Below the pieces are notes generated by a model. It did no database searches. It was not told where the DNA came from and was given only the letters and a program-made list of their open reading frames with translations. Below, one piece after another: positions 33,108 to 42,897 of a DNA stretch of 64,000 nucleotides (its first letter is position 1; every line of letters starts with the position of its first letter). The position numbers and the translations under genes were made by a program. The stretch spans positions 10,662,729 to 10,726,728 of the forward strand of contig CM055885.1 in assembly GCA_029582165.1 (NCBI GenBank). Direction: 5' to 3'. Origin of the DNA: Portulaca oleracea (taxonomy: Eukaryota > Streptophyta > Magnoliopsida > Caryophyllales > Portulacaceae).

Positions 33108-34022
33108 ACGTCCCTAGTGAAAATACTTGATGTCCACAATGGAAAAAATTTATCTCCCATGTAAAATTTGATGTCCCTAATGAAAATATGTAACGTCCCA
33201 AATTAAAATATTTGATGTCTCCAATCAAAATAGTTGATGTCTCTTGTAATATTTGATGTCATAAATGAAAATACTTATTGTTCCCATGAGAAATATTTAA
33301 TGCCCCTAGTGAAAATACTTGATGTCCCTAATGAAAATACTTGATATCCCCTATGGAAAAAAAATTGGTCTCCCTTGTAAAATTTGATGTCCCCAATGAA
33401 AATACGTGATGTCCCCACTGAAAATATTTTATGTCCCCAGTGAAAATAGTTGATGTCCCTTGTAATATTTGATGTCACAAATGAAAATAATTGATTTCCC
33501 CATAAGAAATACTTGATGTCCCCAGTAAAAATACTTGGTTTCCCCACAAAAAATACTTGATCTCTCTAATGAAAATATTTGATGTCACAACCTAGGGAAT
33601 GTGTAAGTCATTGCCTCCTACGTAAATACTTGATGTCCCAAATGAAAACAGTTGATGTTCCCACAAGAAATATTTGATGTCCCAATGAAAATATTTGATG
33701 TCCCCAAGGAAAATTTTGATGTCCCCAATAGGGGGCAATTATCTATATTACAAGGGATATAAAGTATTTTCGTTGGAGATATAAAGTATTTCCTGTAGGG
33801 ACATTAAATATTTTCACTAAGGACATCAAGTATTTCTTGTGGGACATCAAATAATACAAAGGACATCAATATTTTCAGTGAGGACATCACGCATTTTCAT
33901 TGGGGGCAAAAAAATTACAAGTCTATCAATTTTTTTCATTGGGGACATCAAGTATTTCATTTGGAACATCAAGTATTTTCTTGTATGGACATCCAATGTT
34001 TCCATTAGGGACATCAATTTTT
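33108..34022. repeat. Inverted array of GATGTCCC units
   Basis: From 33108 to about 33735 the unit TTGATGTCCCCAATGAAAAT recurs with variation, about 20-30 bp per unit. From about 33760 to 34022 the same unit appears inverted as ATTTTCATTGGGGACATCAA. The array thus forms the inner arms of the fold-back element. It has no coding meaning. Confidence 0.93.
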
Positions 34023-34370
34023 TTAATGCCTTGACTTTCTTCTTCCTTCCTACGTTGTTCAGGGTTTGCACAATAACAAAGTGACTCCTAGACTTCCTAC
34101 ATTGTCATGCAGGTGCCTATTTCTCTATCCTTTTGTTTTTCTTGATTCCATAATTATCAACCATATTCCTTAGGTTGCATTAAATGATTTTTTTTCCCCT
34201 TCTCCCTAGTAGCTCACGTGAGCTATCCAAAAAATGCAAAAAACAAAAAAGGCAAACACGCTTTTTAATCTCATCCCTTGATTTAAGATCCAATGGCCAA
34301 AATTTCTAATGCTCACATGCTCATTTTAATTCAATGCTCATTTGATTACCTATATATATATATATATATA

Positions 34371-34470
34371 ACCTCGAGTTTTTGGAAGGACGGAACCGTT
34401 GGGATAATCAACGAACCGTTAGGCCTAAGTTTATGTTTCGAGGAAGAAACTTCTTTTAAGGAGGTAATGA
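34371..34470. other. Short spacer
   Basis: About 100 bp between the TA repeat and the presumed LTR start. Nothing is recognised in it. Confidence 0.4.
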
Positions 34471-37273
34471 TATAAAACCCTGAAAAATCCAAAGGTGCTG
34501 ACTGTTACGACATTAGTAAATTAAGTTTGACTCCATTAATTGTTAAATGTTCGTTTATAATTTTTTTTTTTTTTTTTTTGCCAACACTTGAGCTCGTAGG
34601 ATCGTTGGGAGGCTAACAAGGGCAGGTTGGTAATATCATGTGTTATTATCATTATTATCCCTTTTTATTACTACTATTAATATTATTCTTGTTATTAATA
34701 ATTACAATTAGGGGGAGGTGTATTTTATTTACGTGTTGGTACTATTATTATTATCATTATTATCCTTGTTAGTTATTATTAGCTGTTGTTGTCATTAGTA
34801 ATACGTACTATTAGATATAAATGAGTATTAATACTATTATATGATTATTATTGTTGGGTACTTTACTAGTATTGTACCTATTAGTGCTAGTATTAGTAGG
34901 AGTAGGAGTTTAACTTAGTTAGAGTTGTAGATTGTGTTGTTAGTGGGTTAGGAGTTTAGTCATAGTTAGATTTAGTTTGTTACTCTGTTGGGAAGAGGGA
35001 GATTCAGAGTAATTAAATGATTTAAACATAGCTCACTAAACACAAGAAACACACGCAGACCTCTGTTTCCCCTCTCTATTTTCTCTCCTTCTCTTCCTCC
35101 CTTTCTATCGCCTCTCGCCGCCACCACTTCCGTCGGACGCCGCCCCGAATCCAGCAACCAATTGAGTATGAGACTTATGGATTAGTATTAATTACTAGTA
35201 TGTTTTAATGACTAAAGGTGTGTATTACAATTATGTTCCACTATTGTTTTTTTTTTTTTGTTACAAGCCTAAATTGTGTTGTAATTAGTAAAGTCGTGAC
35301 CTTGTGTGTTGATCGGAGAACTATATTTTTTTTATATTAGGTTACCTATTATGAATAATATACTGGATGTATTAGTAAGAATTGTTCTTGATTGGTATTA
35401 TGGCGTTGGGAGAATTGTAGTCGTTTTGCTTAGTTTTGATTATAGAAATTATGAAATATAGGCCTTGGTTGGATTAGAGTAGAAACTTTAACCTTAGCCA
35501 CTGTTTTAGGCACAAATTAGGACCTCGAGATCGTTTGGTGAAAGCTAGAACCAAATTATTGATTATATAGGAACCGGGAACGGGACAATTTCGTTAGGGT
35601 GTAAAGAACGGGTCACCATAAGTGGTATAGTTGTCCTTTGACCGAACAGTTTGAACCAGAGGTTCTTTAAGATGTTAGCTTTCATAACAATTTTTGCGGA
35701 TCGGACTTTAAAGTTGTATAAGTCGAGTTATACCTCGATTACCAAACCTAAGTTAGATCTAGACAGTTTAGATGATGGCTGTCTCTAAGGACCTTAGAGT
35801 GTGTTTTTAGTCTCGAATTCAGCATAAGAGTTTTAGTAGACATCCCAAGGTTTCCGGAAAGTCCAAAATCAGACCCATAGGATGTCGGGAAGTCAAGTTA
35901 TGACCCTTTCTATGTGAGTGTTGTAATCTGTCTTGTTGATATTAATTATTAGTGAATGTGTTGTTATGTGAAAAGGTTGATTGGTTTTTAATATGTGATT
36001 ATTTGAAATATGTTGGGTAATTCAAGGTGTAAATTCATGAATGATGGGAACCTTATAGTGTTCCTATGGGAGGGTTAAATAGAAGGTAGTTAATACTAAC
36101 TTCGAAGGGCGCATTTTGATTAGAGAAATTATTTTATTTTAGGCCCGAGTTACTTCGCGTCGTTAGTGAGCTCAAGTGTTCATTGTTTGAAGTGAAGTGA
36201 AGCTAATCAGGTAATGTCTATGCCCTAATCCCCACTGGGATACACTTTAAATGTGTTTTTGGTTATTTATAATCTGTTTTGGAATTTGTATCTTGAAGGG
36301 GACTTTACGTGGAAAATGTGGTCATCTGTTTTGGATATTTGTTTCTGGTTATTTGAGTTATGAGTTGAGGAAACTGAGATAGTCTTTTATACGTGGTTTT
36401 ATTATTGATTTTGATAACATGGGTTGGGTTTGACTTGAGAGCTGTAAGTTGAGTAATGCATAAGATACTAATAATTCAAAGTGAAACCATAAGCGGGTTC
36501 GATTAATTCCTGTGGTAGGCGAATACTTTGATGCCTGTGGTAGACGAACTATTTGATGCCTGTGGTAGGCGAATACTTTGATGTCTGTGATAGGCGAATA
36601 CTTTGTGTCTGTGGTAGGCGAACTCTTTGATGCCTATGGTAGGCGAACTCTTTGATGCCTGTGGTAGGCAAACTCTAAATGTCTATGGTAGGCGAACTCT
36701 TTGATGCTTGTGGTAGGCGAACTCTTTGATGCTTGTGGTAGGCGATGTATCAGTGATTCGGTTGTTCAGTTACTTTAAGTGATGTGTTATCCCGCCCGCA
36801 TAATAAAATAAATTGGTTGGATGAAGGAAAACAGTTAGAAGGGTTAAAGATTTTTGAAATGGTTTGACTTGTTTCCCTTTCCCTTAAATGAATTGAAATG
36901 AATTTAACTTGTTTTAACAGTTAGGGGTAGACATTATTGAGTTTTTCCCCTCATTTTTGTAATGTTTTGTTTTCAGGTGAAGATCTATATATCGGGGACG
37001 GGAATTAGAAGTGAGGACGACGTGATTAGAAGTTGTTATTTATGTTGTGTTCCTTTGCTAAAAGACTTGAAGTTAGTGTTGAGTTTATTTTTCTAAGTAC
37101 AAGTTTGTTAGTTGGTTTACCATTGTCAGACAGTTGTAGTTTTCCTTCTCACCTTGTATTCCTTCGGGGATACGGCAGTGACGCCCAAATAAAGTTTGAG
37201 CCTTCCGCTGAGTTTTTTTGTTAACGTTAGATTCACTTTGACTTTTTCATAATTGAATTTTTGGGGCGTTACA
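34471..37273 (+). repeat. 5' LTR of the Tekay-like element
   Basis: The 3' end (CGTTACA, followed by the PBS) is clear. The start is less so: 34471 is chosen because TATAAAACCCTGAAAAATCC looks like a mutated TGTAACnCCC terminus. The segment 34492-35160 matches 41887-42545. It includes a T-run at 34560-34579, ATT-rich low-complexity DNA and a minisatellite at 36490-36760. Confidence 0.75.
36490..36760 (+). repeat. 25-bp minisatellite in the LTR
   Basis: About ten copies of a unit close to GATGCCTGTGGTAGGCGAA followed by five or six variable bases. Each unit contains the inverted repeat GCCT...AGGC. The inverted LTR at 42898-45148 carries a shorter, more degenerate version (about 43425-43570). 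Confidence 0.93.
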
Positions 37274-37276
37274 GAA

Positions 37277-37288
37277 TGGTATCAAAGC
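37277..37288 (+). other. tRNA-iMet-like primer binding site
   Basis: TGGTATCAAAGC differs by one base from the canonical initiator-Met complement. It lies 3 bp after the LTR end. Confidence 0.85.
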
Positions 37289-37458
37289 TCTAGGTTGCGA
37301 CCTAGTAGCTCCTAAGTGTCCTTTAGGTTTTAGTTAGACCCTAGGAAGCTAAAATTGGAGTGATGAGTATAGGATGGGAAAAGGGTTTCATGTTTTCCTA
37401 TTATTATGAGTTTTTGTTATTATTTTTCAGTGCTGCTAATATGTTCTAACTCTGTAGG

Positions 37459-38103
37459 ATGGCCCAACGCACTCACTGTTACCATCACCCATTTTCGTGT
37501 TTCCACCATTTTATTCCTATCCGTCCCCGGGAAAGTCTGGAAACCCATATGCTAACTTTCTACGACAAGATGGATAAGTACATCGAGAGTGTTCCGAACT
37601 CTTGTCTTCATAATAACGAGGGGAACCAGGCGAATGCGTTTTTGCTCACGTTTCAGGAAGACCCTTGGTGGGGCCACATTGTGCCACCATTGCTACCACC
37701 CCTACTTCCGACCTAGGAGTACCCCCACCCGTGTTGTTGGTGTAAGAGGTACCAAGTGAACCCAGACCACCGAATTCCATACCACATTACCAAGATCGCC
37801 GCAATTGGGAGGCGTGACGTAGTAGGAGTCCAAGTGAACCCAGTCCCAGCACCTATCATAGACCTGGATCCTGAGAGTGACCTAAAGGAAGATCCTAAGG
37901 AGGATTTTGAACCCGAGGAAGACCCTGGAGTTGCACCTGCACCTGAGGATGAGCCCGAGCAGGAGACCGAACCCGAGGATGAGGTTATGGTGGACTGGGA
38001 GACAGAAGAAGACCCCAAGGAGGACTCGGGGAATGAGTCTGATGATCCAGATCGGACTCCAGTCGTAGTTAAGGAGAACCCTTTGTGTAGGAGGATCATA
38101 TGA
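37459..38103 (+). pseudogene. Extra acidic ORF between 5' LTR and gag
   Basis: One frame runs from the methionine at 37459 to 38103 with a single stop at 37714-37716. The N-terminal half is His/Phe/Pro-rich with MLTFYDKMDKYIESVP. The C-terminal half is strongly acidic, with repeated Glu-Asp-Pro phrases such as DEPEQETEPEDE. It lies upstream of gag, where these elements normally have only leader. I cannot name a family. Biased composition means a non-coding origin remains possible. Confidence 0.5.
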
Positions 38104-38499
38104 GTGGGACAGTAGCAGTAGTATCAGGATTAGTTATCATAGTATACTTACACGTAGTTAGTTGATTGTAGCATATTTTTGGAGTATGGTGTGTTGTTTC
38201 CTTTTATGTGTTAACCCCAATTAGGGGATAGTTATACCTTATATTACGCTAGTGTGCAAGTAATATAAATAGTAGATTTTTGTTTTCGAGTTGTTAGTAT
38301 ATTTTTCGAATGATGTGTGACGAAAGAATATGTGCAATATGATGCTATTACATGAGATTATTGTTAAAGTATGGTTACAGTTCTGTTACTTGTCAATTCC
38401 TTTTATGATCTAGCCTAATTGAACAGTTTATCCCAAGAATTAGTAATTTACGCTGTGAGAGTAGACCTTAGTAGTCTAAATCGACCCTCTTGAATTAGG

Positions 38500-39790
38500 A
38501 TGTCGGACACAAATGGATCTCACCCCAACAATGTTACCCGGGAGCGTCCACAAGCTGCGGCCGAACAGCGCCCTCAAACCATGACTGAACTACGCCAACG
38601 TTATGCCCACCTGATGTCGAGGTCGAGTACGACACCACCAGGGAATGACCTCGCTAGCATGCTGATGATCGAGATGCTGAACAGGCACGACGACTAGCTG
38701 AGACAAATGATGGATCGACAAGGAGAAGGAAGGGAAGATGATCCCTCCGCTCTCCTCCACAGGTTCAACAACTTTAACCCGCCCACTTACACAGGGGTAG
38801 CTGCCCCAAGGTCTTTGAAGATTGGGTCAGGGAGATTGAAAAGATTTTCGATACAACTCTATGTCCCGAGGGGCTGAGGGTGGACTTTGTTGCATACCAC
38901 CTGAAAGAGGAGGCTGAATTATGGTAGGCCAGCGTGAAGGAGGTACGGACCGAACCGGGTTTCAATTGGAGCCGTTTTAAGGAGGTACTGAAGGATCGAT
39001 TTTATCCCATGTCCCTTCAAAAGGCTAAGGAGAGGGAATTCATGGACCTATGCCAAGGGGAGCTTAATGTCCTCACTTACTCTACCAAGTTTGACTCCAG
39101 ATCAGAAGGTTGCGTGTTCGATTCATGTCGGGTTCAATATCCCGGTCTAACATGGATCAATGTTTTGGAAGGGAAGCCTTGGCGCAACGGTTGAGTTGTT
39201 GCCTTGTGATCGTGAGGTCACGGGTTCCAGTCCTGGAAACAGCCTCTTGCACAAATGTAAGGTACGGTCTGCGTACATTACACCTTTACGGTGGGACCCT
39301 TCGCCGGACCCCCGCTTGCGGGGACACTTTGTGCACCGGGCTGCCCTTACTCTACCAAGTTTACAGAGCTATATCGATTTGCGTCTGCCCTTGTGTCTAA
39401 CGAACAATTGAGGATAGATCGCTTCTAGGATGGATTGAACTAAAAAATTCAGGACCGAATGTCATCGCGTGACTTCACTTCCTACCAAAACATGCTGAAT
39501 GTTGCCCTCACTGTGGAAAGGGTAATGCACAACATGGAACGATAACTTGGCACTAAGGGGCTCCAGAGGAAGGAACCGCCTCATTTCAACCCTCCTCAAC
39601 CCCACCAAGAGAAGAGGTTCTGCCCCAACAATTGGCAGGGCAACCAGTCTTCGAGGCATAGGCCATCGCATGTGCCGATATGCAATATTTGTGGTCAACC
39701 TGGTCATTACCCTCGAGATTGTAAAGAAAGGAATGTAAGGGGAGGATGTTTTAACTATAGAAGCCTCCAACATCATATAAGGCAGTGTCC
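38500..39790 (+). pseudogene. gag: Tekay-like gag, split by a SINE
   Basis: It begins MSDTNGSHPNNVTRE. The capsid part has FNNFNPPTYTG, VFEDWVREIEKIFDTT and FYPMSLQKAKEREFM with stops at about 38697 and 38925 and a frameshift near 38800. The SINE at 39093-39345 interrupts it. Downstream are two zinc knuckles, CNICGQPGHYPRDC and CFNYRSLQHHIRQC (the second with the middle Cys changed to Tyr). Confidence 0.85.
39093..39345 (+). mobile_element. Au-like SINE in gag
   Basis: The insertion is flanked by the 17-bp duplication CTTACTCTACCAAGTTT (39076-39092 and 39346-39362). The main part from about 39170 matches the plant Au SINE in outline: an A-box-like TGGCGCAACGGTTGA, a B-box-like GGTCACGGGTTCCAGTCC, then AACAGCCTCTTGCACAAATG and a 3' end GTGCACCGGGCTGCCC. 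The first ~75 bp hold a second B-box-like GTGTTCGATTC not expected in Au. Confidence 0.9.
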
Positions 39791-39998
39791 TCAGCTGACC
39801 TCGGAAGGCTATAATAATGAGAACAATGGAAACTAGAGGGTCCCGCACTCGACGTATCAGAATCGGGGAAGCAACTACGGGAACCAAAGGCCACAACAAC
39901 ATAACCGAGGTGGTCCCGGTGGGAATCAGAACAACCAAGGGAGGCCAGCAAACCCGCCTCGTCAGCAGCAACAACCACCATGTAACGCAGGAGGGCGG

Positions 39999-40748
39999 GT
40001 GTATGTGATGAGGAAGAATGAGGTTGAAAACGAAGCTGACATTGTGACGGGTACCTTCTCTCTCCATCTCTACAATGTCTCTGTTTTATTTGATTCTGGT
40101 GCTAGTCATTCTTTTATTGGACGAGCTACAGTAGAGAATGCTAAGATGAAACCCTCGGAGAATAGTAAGCCTATGTCGGTAGCCCTACCCACCGGGGATA
40201 CCGTTAGATATGGAGAGTTGTATGGGGAATGTCCTATAGTTATAGCAGGTCAGGAATTTGATGCAGACCTCTATATGTTTGACCTAATGGAGTTCGACGT
40301 TATTTTGGGGATGGACTGGTTAGCAAAACATAAAGCCCAGATAGATTGCTACAAGCAAAAGGTGACTTTACTAGGACCGAATGGGAAGAAGGTAGTGCAT
40401 TGGAGTGATAGGCACCTTCAAACTGTACGAATCATCTCTGCCCTCAAGGCTCAGAGGTTGTTGGCCCAAGGTTGTGAGGGGTTTTTATGCAATGTGATCG
40501 ACACCAAGGCGGAGGAGCCTACGATTGAGAGCATCCCGATAGTCCAGGATTTTCCTGATGTCTTTCCGGAGGAGATTCCGGGGATGCCCCCACTCAGGGA
40601 CGTGGATTTCTATATCGATTTTGAGCCCAGGGTCGCGCTCGTCTCAAAAGCCCCGTATCGAATGGCACCCGCGGAGCTTAAGGAGTTGAAGACTCAGCTG
40701 GACGAGCTGCTAGAAAAGGGGTACATACGACCCAGCACGTCACCATAG
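39999..40748 (+). pseudogene. pol: Tekay-like protease and RT N-terminus
   Basis: The 249-codon frame carries the protease active site in LFDSGASHSFIGRATVE and later DVILGMDWLAKHKAQIDC. It then enters RT with DFPDVFPEEIPGMPPLRDV and APYRMAPAELKELKTQLDEL, and stops at 40748 (TAG in place of the Trp expected before GAPVLFV). Confidence 0.9.
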
Positions 40749-40757
40749 GGAGCACCC

Positions 40758-41414
40758 GTGCTGTTCGTGAAGAAGAAGAAGGATGGCAGCATGAGGTTAT
40801 GCATTGAGTACCGGGAGCTGAATAAGATTACTATCAAAAATCGATACCCTTTACCTCGTATCGATGATCTTTTTGACCAGTTACGGGGTGCAACAGTGTT
40901 TTTAAAGATAGACCTGAGATCAGGTTATCACCAGTCAAGAATTCAAGAGGAGGACATATCTAAAACCGCTTTCCGAACTCGGTATGGTCATTACGAGTTC
41001 GTAGTAATGTCGTTTGAACTCACGAATGCCCCCGCCGCCTTCATGGACTTAATGAACAGAGTGTTCAAGGCGTTTTTGGACAAGTTTGTGGTGGTGTTCA
41101 TCAACGATATATCATTATACTCGGGAACACGGGAGGTACATGCGAACCTCCTAACTAAAGTGTTGATGACCTTGCGGAGCAACGAGCTCTATGCAAAGTT
41201 TAAGAAATGTGAATTTTAGTTGGAGCGAGTAGCATTTTTAGGACACGTGGTATCTAAGGAAGGAGTGGCAGTGGACCCTCAAAAAGTGGAGGCTATCACC
41301 AAGTGGCCGACGCCGAAGAATGCCACTGAGGTTAGGAGTTTTCTGGGTTTGGTAGACTATTATAGGAAATTCACTCAGGATTTCTCGAAGATCGCTACCC
41401 CATTACCAGTCTGA
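40758..41414 (+). pseudogene. pol: Tekay-like reverse transcriptase
   Basis: It continues in frame from the previous piece. Motifs are [40 protein letters not shown], then [15 protein letters not shown]. The catalytic pair is damaged: FIDD reads FIND. A stop at 41217-41219 separates the thumb ([34 protein letters not shown]). Confidence 0.9.
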
Positions 41415-41469
41415 CTCGGAAGTCAATAAACTTCACGGGTCAGAAAAATGCGAACAAGCATTTCAAGAG

Positions 41470-41877
41470 TTGAAGAAGAGGCTTACCTCGGCCCCCATTC
41501 TCGCTTTTCCTCAGGGGAACGAAGGGTTTGTTATCTACAGTGACGCATCACATGGTGGATTGGGTTGTGTGCTCATACAGAATGGAAAGGTGATTGCATA
41601 TGCATCCAGACAACTGAAGACTCATGAAAAGAACTACCCCACACATGACCTAGAGTTGGCAGCGGTAGTATTTGCACTTAAGATTTGGAGACATTACCTT
41701 TATGGGGTACTCTGTGAGGTATTCACCGACCATCAAAGCTTGAAGTACCTATTCACACAGAAGGAGCTAAACCTTAGACAAACTCGATGGTTGGAATTTC
41801 TAAAGGACTACGACGTAAACTTTCAATACCATCCTAGGAAAGCAAATGTAGTGGCTGAGGCCTTAGGTAGTGGTTGA
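41470..41877 (+). pseudogene. pol: Tekay-like RNase H, last coding part of the element
   Basis: RNase H is read from [16 protein letters not shown], the acidic residue in [12 protein letters not shown] and [15 protein letters not shown], to the usual end VVAEALGSG (normally VVADALSR). It stops three bases later, and LTR sequence begins within about 10 bp. No integrase follows. Confidence 0.9.
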
Positions 41878-41885
41878 TGCCTTAA

Positions 41886-41944
41886 GGTGTTGACTGTTAC
41901 GACATTAGTAAATTAAGTTTGACTCCATTAATTGTTAAGTGTTC

Positions 41945-41985
<41 letters not shown>

Positions 41986-42545
41986 TAACACTTGAGCTCG
42001 TAGGACCGTTGGGAGGCTAACAAGGGTAGTTTGGTAATATCATGTGTTATTATCATTATTATCCCCTCTTATTACTACTATTAATATTATTCTTGTTATT
42101 ATTAATTACAATTAGGGGGAGGTGAATTTTATTTACGTGTTGGTACTATTATTATTATCAGTATTATCCTTGCTAGTTATTATTAGATGTTGTTATTAGT
42201 AGTAATACGTGATATTAGAGATAGATGAGTATTAATACTATTATATGATTATTATTGTTGGATGCTTTTACTAGTATTGTAGCTATTAGTTCTAGTATCA
42301 GTATGAGTAGGAGTTTAACTTAGTTAGAGTTATAGGATTGTGTTGTTAGTCGGTTAGGAGTTTAGTCAAAGTTGGATTTAGTTTGTTAATCTGTTGGGAA
42401 GAGGGAGATTCACAGTAATTAAATGATTTAAACCTAGCTCACTAAACACAAGAAACACACGCAGACCTCTATTTCCCCTCTCTGTTTTCTCTCCTTCTCT
42501 TCCTCTCTTTCTGCCGCCTCTCGCCGCCACCACTGCCGCTGGACG
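41886..42545 (+). repeat. Partial 3' LTR of the Tekay-like element
   Basis: It matches 34492-35160, including GACATTAGTAAATTAAG and ACACTTGAGCTCGTAGGA. A (TA)n run at 41949-41980 replaces the T-run of the other LTR. Homology is lost after about 42545. Confidence 0.88.
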
Positions 42546-42897
42546 CCGCCCCGAATGCAGAAACCAATACGCCACCCCTGCTGCCGTCGAAGTCCCACGC
42601 CCAGCCGGCCAGATTCGCCGGACTAGCTCCTACTCTGTTCGTCGCTGCTGTTGTCGCTGCTACTCCCGGTCGACCATCACCATTGTCGCCTGCCCAGCAA
42701 CCGGAATCCACCCTTGACCGCCGAAAACCCTGCACGTGAACCCTTCACGTAAACCCCTATTTTAGTTCACGCACTTGCTCTGTTTTGATTGAGTTCTTGC
42801 ACTGTCCTTGTTCCCTATAATCTGAATTTTGGGATTTGAATGATTAGGATGTGTGTTCCATCATAGTTATCGTTTAATTAAACATGCAAACTGATTT
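42546..42897. other. GC-rich segment of unclear origin
   Basis: It continues from the partial LTR but has no match in the left LTR. It may be LTR sequence deleted from the left copy, or host DNA. Short Pro/Ala-rich frames only. Confidence 0.4.

Larger units (their letters stand above)
29800..34350. mobile_element. Fold-back element flanked by TA repeats, with nested LINE
   Basis: The ends GGAGTTGATCAAATGAG and (inverted) GGTAATCAAATGAG start long inverted arms of about 300 bp once the nested LINE is removed. Both sides are bordered by (TA)n (29782-29799 and 34351-34370). The interior (33108-34022) is an inverted array of GATGTCCC/GAAAATA units. Without the LINE the element is about 1.5 kb and non-coding. 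It resembles fold-back elements that use TA microsatellites as targets; the superfamily is undecided. Confidence 0.85.
34471..42897 (+). mobile_element. Tekay/Del-like Ty3/gypsy element lacking integrase
   Basis: A 5' LTR ends at 37273 in GGGGCGTTACA and is followed by an iMet-tRNA-like PBS. Gag, protease, RT and RNase H follow. Immediately after RNase H (41877) the sequence jumps into LTR sequence at about 41886, so integrase, chromodomain, 3' non-coding DNA and the first bases of the 3' LTR are deleted. The RT motifs ([26 protein letters not shown]) are Tekay/Del-like. Its 3' LTR is incomplete or interrupted beyond 42545. Confidence 0.85.

Noticed and set aside
33108..34022. Regularly repeated units resembling a CRISPR array
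   Set aside because: Units are directly adjacent and degenerate, invert halfway, and lie within a plant fold-back element; there are no unique spacers and no cas genes.
36490..36760. 25-bp repeats as a CRISPR array
   Set aside because: Head-to-tail minisatellite without spacers, inside an LTR.
37713..38099. Ser/Gly-rich minus-strand frame
   Set aside because: It is the complement of the acidic plus-strand ORF; its composition follows from the GAA/GAT-rich codons opposite.
39170..39260. tRNA gene suggested by A- and B-box-like motifs
   Set aside because: The boxes belong to an Au-like SINE with a target duplication; no cloverleaf with anticodon arm is evident.
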